A stretch of 64,000 nt of DNA from an uncultured Bacilli bacterium (GCA_934120715.1 CAKOUW010000005.1:32164-96163), one strand, 5' to 3'. Shown: positions 54,649-63,851, numbered from the stretch's first letter. Numbers and translations: made by a program. Notes: generated from the sequence alone by a model not told the origin.

Positions 54649-55296
54649 ATGTCAAAAGAACAAAATGTAATAAATTATTACGTTACGTGTAATAAACTAA
54701 AAAATGTTATTAGAACTGGTTGGCAAGATTGGAACGTTAAAAGAGAAAGAATTGAAAGTGTAGCAGAACATGTCTATGGAGTTCAAATGTTAGCGATCGC
54801 TATGAAATCAGAGTATCAATATGATATTGATATTATGAAAGTTATATTTATGATAGCAATTCATGAGCTTGGTGAATCAGTAATTGGTGACATAACTATG
54901 TTTCAAATCTCTAATGAAGAAAAAGAGGCTATAGAACATGAAACTGTCCACAATATATTAGGAGGCTTGTTAGATGGCGAAGAAATTGAAGCCTTATTTT
55001 TAGAGTTTGATGAACATAAAACAAAAGAAGCTATATTTGCATATCAGTGTGATAAATTAGAGTGTGACTTGCAAAGTAAATTATATGATGAGGAAGGCTG
55101 TGTTGATCTAAATGATCAAGAAAACAACAAAACTGCCCAAGATCCAAAAGTAAGAGAACTACTTGAAAAAGGAGATTCATGGTCAGAAATGTGGCTTAAA
55201 TTTGGGCAAGATAAATATCCATATGATGATAACTTTATGGCTGTATCAAATTATGCTATAAACAATAATTTAAAAAAAGTAAAAAAAAGAAAGTGA
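54649..55296 (+). CDS. HD-domain phosphohydrolase (YfbR/HDDC2-like)
   Basis: 215 residues. The metal-binding HD motifs are ESVAEHVYG, MIAIHELGESVIGD (HE rather than HD) and CDKLECDL. This is the pattern of YfbR/HDDC2-type 5'-deoxyribonucleotidases and relatives, which dephosphorylate nucleoside monophosphates. Start preceded by AGTAGGAGTTGA. It is the only intact gene here that ends in TGA. No operon partners. Confidence 0.85.
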   Translation: MSKEQNVINYYVTCNKLKNVIRTGWQDWNVKRERIESVAEHVYGVQMLAIAMKSEYQYDIDIMKVIFMIAIHELGESVIGDITMFQISNEEKEAIEHETVHNILGGLLDGEEIEALFLEFDEHKTKEAIFAYQCDKLECDLQSKLYDEEGCVDLNDQENNKTAQDPKVRELLEKGDSWSEMWLKFGQDKYPYDDNFMAVSNYAINNNLKKVKKRK

Positions 55297-55381
55297 AAAA
55301 TCTTATCACTATCTAAAATATATAATGACAAAAATATAACAAAGGTTAATTAACTAGTATAAATATAATTAATATTTTATT

Positions 55382-55416
55382 TTAAAAAACTCATAAACTA
55401 TTTAAAGTTCATGAGT
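55382..55416 (-). terminator. Terminator of the second WxL-like gene
   Basis: On the minus strand ACTCATGAACT and AGTTTATGAGT form an 11-bp stem with one mismatch, followed by TTTTTT. Confidence 0.8.
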
Positions 55417-55426
55417 ACTATAAATA

Positions 55427-57298
55427 TTATTCTTCTATATTAAAGTAGATAGTCGCAAAATATTCTTCATTTGCTTCTAAAGCATCATCAGTAAGGTCTA
55501 GCAATGGACCTTTTTCTGTTGACCAATTAAGATCTTTAAAACTTACAATTCCGCCATTATTAGTTCCTGTATAAACAACTACAGGAGTAGTAGTTAAAGT
55601 TATAATACTATCATCAAATTTCTTAAACACTAAAGCATTCTCTAATACATACCCACCAGTTGAAGTAGGAGACTTATCTATATAAGCATATAATTTCCAA
55701 TCAGAACTATTTAATCTACTATCAACTATTTTTGTTTTTAATTCACTAACTTTTGGAAATATTAAAGTATTATTTATTGGCTTAAATGAAAAGTCAATTG
55801 TTGGATTTGCCTCTAATAATGTTAACTCACCAGTAAATGGAGTAGTAACTGTCCTTGTACCATAAATAAAACTACCTGCTACATTAGCTGTTAATTCTAC
55901 ACTAGTACTATCTGCTATAGTAGCTGGTAAATTATATTCAAAAAATCCATTATCGTTAGCATTTACTATTTCACTAGTACCATTATATTTAATTAATACA
56001 TCAGCAAAACCACTAGTATGACCACTTATTGTATTCTTAGTTGTATTAATTGGATGAATATTCATAAAAACAGTTCCAATAGAGATCTGTTTTCTATTTA
56101 AAAAGGTAAAATTACCAAAGTCAGGCATTTCTTTCTCTTCAGCAGCCGGTATGTTATGACTTTTTATAGATGTCAATACTGATGTTATAATACCTTCTAA
56201 TCTAAGTATATTATTTTTTCTATACCAAGAATAATTCGGTATATTATTTATATCTCCAGCAGCTGAAAGTTCAGTAGAGTCTTTCCACATATTAATTCTA
56301 GAACATCTTATATAAAAGTTTAGAGGATTATCTGTATAAATAACAGTGGCATTTTTGCTATAGAGAGCTAAAGACTTAGGATTATCTAGAGTCAGTTTAC
56401 AGTCAGTTCCCTTGAAATGAATATTATAGTTATCACTAGGAGTACTACTATAAGAATTTATTACTTGTAGTTCGGCATCCTCCTTTAAAGTTAAAGAACC
56501 AAAAATAGTCCACATAGGAACTCTTTGATGACTTTTTTCAATAAATATAAATGATGCTCTTTCATCTATTACTACATTATTAGCACCATAGACGGGGTTG
56601 GGGGCAAAGCCATTACCTGTAGTTAGATGTACACTTGTATCATGAAGAATAGTAAAGTTTAATCTATTTGTTCCAACCATGAATTCTTTAGAATCAGTTG
56701 ATAAAATAATATTACTTTTACATAAGAAGATAACAGCTGGGCTCGCTGAATTATTTTTAAAAGAAAATAATGGGTAACTAGTAGCACTACTTGAGATATT
56801 AGTTCTTCCGCCTATTATGAGTCTTTCTGCTTCACATACTTCCTGAGCTTTAATCCCATTTGTATCTTCTATAGTAATAACTGAATTAGTTATTTTAACA
56901 GTTCCATAAGGATTGAAAGCTAACTGTGTTCCTTTAAAAGAAATATTGTCATAGATATGTACCATTTCTTTATTACTAACACTTGTCTCTACACTAATAA
57001 TTCCAGCTGGATTGGCATTTACTATTATCATGTTGATAAGTTTAATTTCTTTAGTGGAAGCAGTTGAAACAATTGTATCAGTAGCTTGTTCACTATTCAT
57101 TCCCGTTAAAGTATGTAAAGTATTTAAATATGTTCCATTAATTACAACACTACTTTTATTAGCATTTATTGTAATACCACTTTCTAAAGTAATATCACTA
57201 TCTAAATAAATATATTCATAACTATTGTCACCTTCCAAAACTTCTTTTAACTCATCACTTGTCGATACAGTAACCGTCGTATTATTAATTATATTCAT
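55427..57298 (-). CDS. Pectate-lyase-like adhesive protein with WxL-like C terminus, no signal peptide (paralogue)
   Basis: 623 residues, collinear with the 621-residue protein at 52.2 kb. Matching landmarks are TSDELKEVLEGDNSYEYIYL, ITLESGITINANKSSVVING, NIPNYSWYRKNNI, KIVDSRLNSSDWKLYAYI, VVYTGTNNGG and ATIYFNIEE. The final W of the second WxL motif is replaced by F (YFNIEE against IIWTIEE). Again no signal peptide precedes the helix module: the ATG follows AAAGGATAAGTG. The two genes with the DUF11-like gene form one group. The similarity is clear but diverged, so the duplication is old or under selection for variation. Confidence 0.65.
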   Translation of the reverse strand: MNIINNTTVTVSTSDELKEVLEGDNSYEYIYLDSDITLESGITINANKSSVVINGTYLNTLHTLTGMNSEQATDTIVSTASTKEIKLINMIIVNANPAGIISVETSVSNKEMVHIYDNISFKGTQLAFNPYGTVKITNSVITIEDTNGIKAQEVCEAERLIIGGRTNISSSATSYPLFSFKNNSASPAVIFLCKSNIILSTDSKEFMVGTNRLNFTILHDTSVHLTTGNGFAPNPVYGANNVVIDERASFIFIEKSHQRVPMWTIFGSLTLKEDAELQVINSYSSTPSDNYNIHFKGTDCKLTLDNPKSLALYSKNATVIYTDNPLNFYIRCSRINMWKDSTELSAAGDINNIPNYSWYRKNNILRLEGIITSVLTSIKSHNIPAAEEKEMPDFGNFTFLNRKQISIGTVFMNIHPINTTKNTISGHTSGFADVLIKYNGTSEIVNANDNGFFEYNLPATIADSTSVELTANVAGSFIYGTRTVTTPFTGELTLLEANPTIDFSFKPINNTLIFPKVSELKTKIVDSRLNSSDWKLYAYIDKSPTSTGGYVLENALVFKKFDDSIITLTTTPVVVYTGTNNGGIVSFKDLNWSTEKGPLLDLTDDALEANEEYFATIYFNIEE

Positions 57299-57391
57299 AA
57301 AATCACTTATCCTTTAATATAATATATGTTCACTCATTTACTTGAATAATGATGTTTAAATGAATACTACCAAAAGACTAAACTAAACTAT

Positions 57392-57426
57392 AAAATAAAA
57401 AAGATTAGTTATATTTCAAACTAATC
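57392..57426 (-). terminator. Terminator of the Xre regulator gene
   Basis: Minus-strand GATTAGTT, a TGAAATAT loop and AACTAATC are followed by a T-rich run. Confidence 0.8.
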
Positions 57427-57437
57427 AAATAAATAAA

Positions 57438-58001
57438 TTAATTTGTATTACAAGAACCACCATGTTCCTTAAAATAATCCTCAATATGTGCAATAGCTTG
57501 ATTTACATCATCATATTTTAAGTCTATATGATTTGTGATCCAAGCATCTCCCCCAGAATTTATAATTTGAAAATTCTGATTATGTTCTGCTTCCCATAAA
57601 TACCCTTCATTATCTAATTTACAAGTAATAGAAACACTACCAGTAACTTTCTTATCTTTACGTGGTAACATATTGAAAACAATAAATAGGGTAGACATAA
57701 CTACAATAAAGATCAATATTCCTATCCCCATTATTTTTAATATTCTAATTGTAATACCAGCTAGTCTCTCAGTATTACTAACTTTTTCAACTAAAATATT
57801 ATTCACATCATTATTAGTAAGTTCATCTAAACTAACATTAAATATTTTTGAAAGTATCAATGCTTGGTTTATATCTGGTGCTGTTTCTTCTAATTCCCAT
57901 TTTGATATTGTTTGTCTTGTAACACCAATTCTTTCTGCTAACTCTTCTTGTGAAAGCCCATTTTTCTTTCTTAAACTTGAAATCATATTCCCTAAATTCA
58001 T
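57438..58001 (-). CDS. Xre-family HTH regulator with membrane helix and external domain
   Basis: 187 residues from ATG 58001, which follows AAAGGAGAAATATTT. The N-terminal HTH is textbook: NGLSQEELAERIGVTRQTIS and KWELEETAPD. A membrane helix at ~88-112 and an extracellular C-terminal domain of ~75 residues with two Cys (TCKLDNEGYLWEAEH, HGGSCNTN) follow. DNA-binding proteins tethered to the membrane in this way may sense external signals. A small membrane protein gene lies 105 bases upstream on the same strand. Confidence 0.85.
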   Translation of the reverse strand: MNLGNMISSLRKKNGLSQEELAERIGVTRQTISKWELEETAPDINQALILSKIFNVSLDELTNNDVNNILVEKVSNTERLAGITIRILKIMGIGILIFIVVMSTLFIVFNMLPRKDKKVTGSVSITCKLDNEGYLWEAEHNQNFQIINSGGDAWITNHIDLKYDDVNQAIAHIEDYFKEHGGSCNTN

Positions 58002-58106
58002 AAATATTTCTCCTTTCAAAAAAATAGTAGCACCTATATCACTTAAACTCTACCAATATTATATGGAACTTACGCAATTATTCTTAACATTAATAAAATG
58101 TTATAA

Positions 58107-58304
58107 TTACTTTCTATATTTTCTTATTAAAAGTATAACTCCCATCAATATTATTACAACAATAGTAAAAAAAATAATCATTCTTATTAAAACTATCTTT
58201 GTTGGAAATGTCGAAAAACTATACCAACTCATAATATTAAATACAAAGAAAGTTATTAATAATGATAATATAATAACAGTTAAAATTATAAAAGCCTTTT
58301 TCAT
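58107..58304 (-). CDS. Small membrane protein of unknown function
   Basis: 65 residues from ATG 58304 (GAGG site nine bases before). Two hydrophobic segments (~4-24 and ~38-58) with short basic ends (RKYRK). No family recognised. It may be co-transcribed with the Xre-type regulator downstream. Confidence 0.55.
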   Translation of the reverse strand: MKKAFIILTVIILSLLITFFVFNIMSWYSFSTFPTKIVLIRMIIFFTIVVIILMGVILLIRKYRK

Positions 58305-58498
58305 AGTCAAAACCTCATTTCATAAAACACTATTAACACACTAATTGTACTATAATTTAGTAATGAATTCAAAAATTATAGTAAAGGAAATACTAAATTT
58401 TAATAATTGGATATTTTTTTTAAAATTGATATAATAAATATATAGATATAACAAATAGTAATTTATAGAAAAATATAACTTAAAAGGAATGATTTAAA

Positions 58499-59411
58499 AT
58501 GAGAATATTAATTATTGGTGCTGGCATATTAGGATCAAATTTAGCCCACTCTATAAAAAAGGTAATGATGTAACCATCCTAGCAGGAAATAAAACTTATG
58601 AAAATTTAAAGAATAATGGTCTTGTTATAAAACACAAGTTTGGAAGAAAAACAATAGATTATTTTAATATAATAGATAAGTTAGAAGAAGATGATATTTA
58701 TGATGTAATATTTATAGTTTTAAGATTTTCGTCATTAGATAGTATTATTCAAATTATAGAAAAAAACAAAAGTAAAAATATAATATTTGTAGGTAATAAT
58801 ATATCTGTAGAAAAATATATGAATTTAAAAAATAAGAATGTGTTATTTTCCTTTTTCGTGGCTGCCGGTAAAAAGTATGATGGTTATATAAATTCTATTT
58901 GTCTAAATAAAATTGAAGTTGGCAGAGTAGATGGTAAAGATATAAGTAATGAATTTATAAAATCTATATTTAAAGAAACAAAAATAAAAGTAATAATAGA
59001 AAATAAAATGAATGATTACCTTAAAGCACATGCTTGTGCTGTTCTTCCTCTTGTATTTGCTAGCTATAAAACAAATGGTAATTTAAAATTACTAAAGAGG
59101 GATAAAGAATACTCTCTATTAATTATGGATGCCATAATTGAAGGATATGATGTCTTAAAAAACTTGGATATGAAATACTCCCTAAAGGTGAATATGAAAA
59201 CTGCGTTAACAAAAAGAACTTATGTGCATTTATTTATAGATTTATGTTTTCTAATTTTATAGGAAAATTATGCATATCAGATCATGCTATGAGTGCAAGA
59301 GAAGAATTTATGCTATTAGAAAAAGAATTTGAAAAACTAAAGAAAAAATCGAAAATGGAAACTAAAGTATATGATAAATTAAAGGTGGAATTTCTAAATT
59401 ATAAAGATTAG
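58499..59411 (+). pseudogene. Ketopantoate-reductase-like gene broken by frameshifts
   Basis: Starts MRILIIGAGILGSNLAHSI (Rossmann GxGxxG) behind AAAAGGAATG. The frame is lost at an A6 run near 58555; adding one A restores KGNDVTILAGNKTYENL. The second frame runs to a TAG at 59262, but near 59230-59250 the reading moves once more to FMFSNFIGKLCISDHA and MSAREEFMLLEKEF, ending at TAG 59411. These are the start, middle and end of a PanE/ApbA-type reductase (2-dehydropantoate 2-reductase family). Two single-base deletions are needed to explain it. They may be real decay or sequencing errors at homopolymers. Confidence 0.75.
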
Positions 59412-59450
59412 TTTATAAATATGAAAAGTAAAAAATAAGGAGATGTAAAA

Positions 59451-60164
59451 ATGAAAGTAAAAGTAATTGGATCAGGTAGTATGTGGACTAAATATAACAG
59501 TGCATGTTATTTAATTGATGATAATATAATGGTAGATATTCCAAATGGAGCTTGTAAGTATTTATATAGATTTAATATAGAACCAAGTTCTATAGAACAT
59601 ATTTTAATAACTCATTTTCATGGAGATCATTATTTTGATATGCCATTTTATTTACTAAATAAATCTAAAAGTGATAATAAAAAAGTAAATGTATATTGTA
59701 CAAAGCTAGGTAAAAGAAAAATAAATAAAATAGGTGAACTAGCTTTTCCACAAGTATTTAATTTGATATCTAAAGAATTAACAGTTGAATATAATTTTGA
59801 AGATGAATTTAGTGTTGAAAAATATCAAGTTAAAAAGGTATTAGTAGATCATGGAAGACTTAGGCCTTGTTTTGGATATATTATAGATAATGGAAGTAAT
59901 AAAGTTGGCTTTACTGGAGATACAGCTTTATGTCCAGCTGTTGAAGGAATAGCTAAAACATGTAAATATCTATTTTGTGATTGCATGCTAATTAATGGTA
60001 CAGATAAACATCAAGGAATAAATGATATTGAATATTTAACCAATAAATATCCAAACTGTACATTTGTAGTAAGTCATTTAAATGATGACACTAGAAAAGT
60101 ATTAGAAGAAAAAAATATTAGTAATATAATTGTTCCTAATGATGGCCTTGAATTAAAAATATAA
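59451..60164 (+). CDS. MBL-fold metallohydrolase
   Basis: 237 residues. MKVKVIGSGSMWTKYNSACY opens the beta-lactamase fold. ITHFHGDHYFD is the HxHxDH metal site, VLVDHGRLRPCFGYII and VGFTGDTALCP give the further His and Asp ligands, and VVSHLND the last His. This is closest to RNase Z/arylsulfatase-like MBL hydrolases; the substrate cannot be told. Start follows AAGGAGATG. The gene is 39 bases after the broken reductase. Confidence 0.87.
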   Translation: MKVKVIGSGSMWTKYNSACYLIDDNIMVDIPNGACKYLYRFNIEPSSIEHILITHFHGDHYFDMPFYLLNKSKSDNKKVNVYCTKLGKRKINKIGELAFPQVFNLISKELTVEYNFEDEFSVEKYQVKKVLVDHGRLRPCFGYIIDNGSNKVGFTGDTALCPAVEGIAKTCKYLFCDCMLINGTDKHQGINDIEYLTNKYPNCTFVVSHLNDDTRKVLEEKNISNIIVPNDGLELKI

Positions 60165-60181
60165 ATAATGATTAAACAGAT

Positions 60182-60395
60182 GATGAAGGAATATGCGTTC
60201 AATGCATGCACTTAGGTCCTTATGATGATGAACCAACAACCATTAATTTAATGCATCAATATGAAAGAAAATGGCTATGAACTAGATATAAATAATGAAA
60301 GACATCATCACGAAATATATTTAAGCGATCCAAGAAAATGTGATGTTAGTAAATTAAAAACTGTTATAAGGCATCCAATTAAAAAGATTAAATAG
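60182..60395 (+). pseudogene. Remnant of a GyrI-like small-molecule-binding domain gene
   Basis: GICVQCMHLGPYDDEPTTIN is read from 60182. After a two-base deletion near 60262, KENGYELDINNERHHHEIYL then DPRKCDVSKLKTVIRHPIKK are read, ending at TAG 60395. This is the characteristic end of GyrI-like/AraC effector-binding domain proteins (CMHxGPYDDEP, RHHEIYLSDPRK). The N-terminal half is missing. Confidence 0.8.
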
Positions 60396-60466
60396 TAATT
60401 TGATAGTTTGATAAATTATTTATAAATATGATGTGTTAGAAATATATAACATTAAAGAGAGATATT

Positions 60467-60679
60467 ATGAAAAATAAAGTAACATTAAAAGAAATACTAG
60501 CATCACATATCATTATTGCCATCTTGATTGCAATTTATTACTGGTGTTGGGCGAGAAATGATTGGAAAGGTTATTATGTAACTATACAAAATACAATCGG
60601 AATATTGGCTTTCTTCTTTTTTATTGCAGAGTCTATTCGTATGTCAAAATACAAAAAAGAAGTAAATGATGAAAAGTAA
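60467..60679 (+). CDS. Small membrane protein of unknown function
   Basis: 70 residues, two hydrophobic segments (~12-28 and ~40-55), start preceded by AGAGAGATATT. No family recognised. The CPBP protease gene follows 54 bases later, and the two may be co-transcribed. Confidence 0.6.
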   Translation: MKNKVTLKEILASHIIIAILIAIYYWCWARNDWKGYYVTIQNTIGILAFFFFIAESIRMSKYKKEVNDEK

Positions 60680-60733
60680 ATTACAAATTTAGTAATTAGT
60701 TAGAAAAATAGTAATTTAGAGGAGAAGACATAA

Positions 60734-61432
60734 ATGAGTAAATTTTTTGAAAAACATGAAACTTTATGCTTATTTATTTTGATTGCTGGATATGTAATAA
60801 TAAATTCATATTGTATAAACAACTTTGGATATACGAGTTCTATAAGTTTTATTGTAAATACAATACTTTCGGTTGTATTATTAGCATTAATTATAATAGA
60901 TAAAAAGACAAAGTATTATGGATTAACTAGAGTAAAAAACGCAAAAAAATTTTTGTATTTTTTACCATTAGTTATAATAGGTACAGTTGGATTATGGAAT
61001 GGTATTGATATAAATAAATCAACAAATGAAATAATATTTCATATTTTAACTATGATAAATATAGGTTTTCTTGAAGAAATTATTTTTAGAGGAATTTTAT
61101 ACAAATCTATAGAAAAAGATAATCAAAAATTAGCAATAATTATAAGCTCAATAACTTTTGGTATAGGACACATTGTAAATTTATTGAATGGTGCTGATTT
61201 AGTTCCAACATTAATGCAGATATGCTATGCGATAACAATAGGATTTTTATTTGTAACGATTTTTAATAAAAGTAAGTCATTAATTCCTTGTATAATTACA
61301 CATATAGCAGTAAATTCACTTTCAGTTTTAGGAGTTAATAGTACTGGAATATCAACATATTTAATCCCTATAATGCTAATTATAATTTCAATTAGTTATA
61401 CGGCATTTATAAAGGTAGCTTTTAAAAAGTAA
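60734..61432 (+). CDS. CPBP-family intramembrane glutamic protease
   Basis: 232 residues with ~7-8 helices. FLEEIIFRGILYKSI is the EExxxR motif, ITFGIGHIVN the FxxxH motif and THIAVNSL the HxxxN/B motif. This is the CPBP (CAAX protease/bacteriocin-processing) signature. In bacteria these proteins often mature or confer immunity to peptides, but no peptide gene is evident nearby. Start preceded by AGAGGAGAAG. Confidence 0.9.
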   Translation: MSKFFEKHETLCLFILIAGYVIINSYCINNFGYTSSISFIVNTILSVVLLALIIIDKKTKYYGLTRVKNAKKFLYFLPLVIIGTVGLWNGIDINKSTNEIIFHILTMINIGFLEEIIFRGILYKSIEKDNQKLAIIISSITFGIGHIVNLLNGADLVPTLMQICYAITIGFLFVTIFNKSKSLIPCIITHIAVNSLSVLGVNSTGISTYLIPIMLIIISISYTAFIKVAFKK

Positions 61433-61490
61433 TTTAACTTACAGTTTAGTAGTTTATCAGAAAAAATAATAATGTTGAGAAGGTAAGTAT

Positions 61491-61607
61491 ATGAGAAGTA
61501 TTTGTGGTGTTAATTGCAATCTATCGGTATTAACAAATGGAGACAACTATTTTCACATAGAAGAACAATTAAAATATTACAAAAATTGTTTAAATAAAAC
61601 TATATAA
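61491..61607 (+). CDS. 38-codon frame, probably a remnant
   Basis: MRSICGVNCNLSVLTNGDNY... The opening RSICGVNC resembles the start of DUF3795-type Cys-rich proteins, but the remainder does not continue the pattern. A GAGAAGG site lies upstream. Most likely a truncated gene. Confidence 0.3.
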   Translation: MRSICGVNCNLSVLTNGDNYFHIEEQLKYYKNCLNKTI

Positions 61608-61946
61608 AAGAGAAAAAAAGTTTATTTAAAAGAAAATAAAATCTTATATTTTGCTATGACAAAATATTTAACTACTAGGCATTTTAACATAAATATCAAA
61701 ATTATCATTAGGGATTTTTTTTACAAAAAACTAATCATATTTCAGATTAATTTATATATTAAGTTCGAAATGGCTCGAACAGATTCGTCAATAGAGCATA
61801 TAGACATATTCCTAGGAAGTTTGGAATTGACGGTTATGCAAAAAGTATTGTTATTATAAAGGATTTGAAGAGTTAAAAAATGTGTAAAAGAATTATTAAA
61901 GGATAAATATAGATTTGCAGAAAAATATATGGAGGTAAATGGAATT
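61608..61946. other. Gap with degenerate coding and tRNA-flank-like sequence
   Basis: No intact gene. 61720-61796 resembles the 3' flank of the tRNA-Cys at the right edge of the window, including a small terminator (TAATC...GATTA with T-run on the minus strand). 61790-61925 contains coding-like pieces in two frames (RKFGIDGYAKSIVIIKDL, then VKKCVKELLKDKYRFAEKYM), suggesting the end of a broken gene I cannot identify. Confidence 0.5.
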
Positions 61947-63284
61947 ATGGATATTAAAGAAAAAGCAAAAATGTTTGCAATACAAGCACACATGGGGCAG
62001 ATTAGAAAAAGTGAACCCGATAAGCCTATGATTATTCACCCAATAGGAGTTGGACAATTGTTGGAATCATTTGGTTATGATGATAGTGTTGTAGCTGCAG
62101 GCTATTTACACGATGTTGTAGAGGATACAAAATACACTATTGAAGATATTGAGAGAGAATTTGGTAAAGATATTGCTACATTAGTAATGGGAGCTTCTGA
62201 ACCTGATAAATCTTTATCTTGGGAAGATAGAAAAAGACACACAATTGAAGAAACAAAAAAATTACCATTTAGAAATAAACTAATTATCTGTGCTGATAAA
62301 ATAAATAATTTAGAAGATTTATTTCTAACATTTGAGAAAAATGGCAATAGAGATTTTAGTGCATTTAAAAGAGGAGAGAAATCACAAAAATGGTATTATA
62401 CAAGTATTTACGAAAGTTTAGTATCGGGGGAAGATAAGAGTTTACCTATATTTGTAAGACTAAAAGATATTTTAGACAAAGTATTTGCTAAACAAGAAGA
62501 TTTATTTTTTAGAGAAACAATTTTTGCAGATAATCAAGACTATTATGAAGAATTAAGACAATTACATGCCCAAAAGATAGAATTACAAAGACTTAAATCA
62601 TTAGTTTCATTGCCTAAACCATTTGTGATTGAATTTAGTGGCACTCCAAGAACAGGTAAAACAACTACAATAAATAATTTATATGATTTCTTTAAAAAAG
62701 GCGGCTTTGATGTTTCTGTAATAGAAGAATTTACTACTTCAAAAATTTATAAAGAAAAATTTAAAAATAAATTTGATCAAATGAATTTAGGAGATAGCAA
62801 TATCGCTATTATCGAGGAAGTTTATAGACAGTTACAAAATGCTATTGCTTCGGGAAAAGAAGTTATTTTAATTGATAGATCTATAAATGATAGACAAATG
62901 TGGAATTACAGAAAATTTATTAACGGGGACATGTCAGAAGAGCAATATTATACTGCAAGAGATAAATTCTCAGGTATTTCTAAAGAACTAATCGATTTTT
63001 TAGTAATCACATATGCTGATCCTTTAATCTCCTTAAAAAGAGATTATCTTTCAAGTCTAGCATTGGAACCAAGAAGATTTTTAAATATTGATAATATAAA
63101 AGAGTATAATAACAGTTTAAATGCTTTACAAGGGTTATTTTGTAAAAGCGTAGATTCTATGGCTTTTCTTGATACTTCAAATATGAGTATGAATGAAGTT
63201 TCAATTGAAGTTGCTTCTCAAATTTTACCTGTTATGAGAAAGAAATATATAAAATCTTTTCAACAAAAGTATAATTTGAAATAA
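61947..63284 (+). CDS. HD-domain (SpoT-like hydrolase) / P-loop kinase fusion
   Basis: 445 residues from ATG 61947, with GGAGG upstream; the ATG at 61929 overlaps that site. Residues ~1-150 are an RelA/SpoT-type HD hydrolase: AIQAHMGQIRKSEPDKPMI, HPIGVGQLLE and YLHDVVEDTKYT (HD). Residues ~225-445 are a P-loop NTPase of the nucleoside/thymidylate-kinase-like group: SGTPRTGKTTTI (Walker A), VIEEFTTSKIY, ILIDRSINDRQMWNYRKF (DRS) and EPRRFLNI. No synthetase or tRNA-related domain is present. It probably acts on nucleotides, with one domain hydrolysing and one phosphorylating. Flanked by the repeats above and followed by a terminator. Confidence 0.8.
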   Translation: MDIKEKAKMFAIQAHMGQIRKSEPDKPMIIHPIGVGQLLESFGYDDSVVAAGYLHDVVEDTKYTIEDIEREFGKDIATLVMGASEPDKSLSWEDRKRHTIEETKKLPFRNKLIICADKINNLEDLFLTFEKNGNRDFSAFKRGEKSQKWYYTSIYESLVSGEDKSLPIFVRLKDILDKVFAKQEDLFFRETIFADNQDYYEELRQLHAQKIELQRLKSLVSLPKPFVIEFSGTPRTGKTTTINNLYDFFKKGGFDVSVIEEFTTSKIYKEKFKNKFDQMNLGDSNIAIIEEVYRQLQNAIASGKEVILIDRSINDRQMWNYRKFINGDMSEEQYYTARDKFSGISKELIDFLVITYADPLISLKRDYLSSLALEPRRFLNIDNIKEYNNSLNALQGLFCKSVDSMAFLDTSNMSMNEVSIEVASQILPVMRKKYIKSFQQKYNLK

Positions 63285-63286
63285 TT

Positions 63287-63334
63287 AAAAGATGATAAAG
63301 AGCTTTAATTTATCACTCGATATCATCTTTTTCT
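63287..63334 (+). terminator. Terminator of the HD-kinase gene
   Basis: AAAGATGATA and TATCATCTTT (10 bp) with a 23-base loop, followed by TTTC. Confidence 0.8.
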
Positions 63335-63438
63335 ATTGTAAATTTATTCTTATTATTTGTATTTTTGTTTATCTTTATTTCTATAAATCTTACCCATAAG
63401 AAATTTAATAAGATTACAAATTAAACATTTAAAATGTT

Positions 63439-63813
63439 CTAAAGATGATTTTGATGATGATTTTCTTCTTTTAAATCATTGATTTCTTCATTTTTAGAAT
63501 TATTTTCTTCTTTTAGATATTCAACTTCAAAATTAAGATTTTCATCGTTTTTTAATAATAATTTAATTCGCTCACGATTATTAAAAAGCCCATTTCCTAT
63601 TCCTTTTAGAGTGACGGTTAGTTCTTGAATATTTTCATATTTGGCAATAGTTCTATCAATTAAATAAATAAAAACAATGGTCTTATCTCTATCAACTACA
63701 TCTAAGGCTAATTGATTTTTAATTAATCATTTTGATTTTAAATTTTCAAGCGTGGCTCTAATTTTTTTAAGTGATTCATCAATAGGTATTTCTTGTTTGA
63801 TAATATTAATCAT
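63439..63813 (-). pseudogene. Small gene with one in-frame TGA
   Basis: ATG 63813 follows AAAGGATGGTG. The frame runs 28 codons, meets TGA at 63729-63727 and continues 95 codons to TAG at 63439. After the TGA it reads LIKNQLALDVVDRDKTIVFI and ends with a Lys/Glu/Asn coiled-coil-like stretch (EVEYLKEENNSKNEEINDL). Reading TGA as Trp would give one 124-residue protein. Either a nonsense mutation or recoding. I recognise no family. The ribosome site is inside a small CATCC...GGATG hairpin. Confidence 0.5.
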
Positions 63814-63851
63814 AAACACCATCCTTTCCTTAGGATGATTTCTTTGTAAGA

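Noticed and set aside
52216..57329. A full sporulation sigma-K promoter before the WxL-like genes
   Set aside because: The CATAnnnT pattern is there but no AC at the -35 distance in any of the three, so only a shared motif is claimed.
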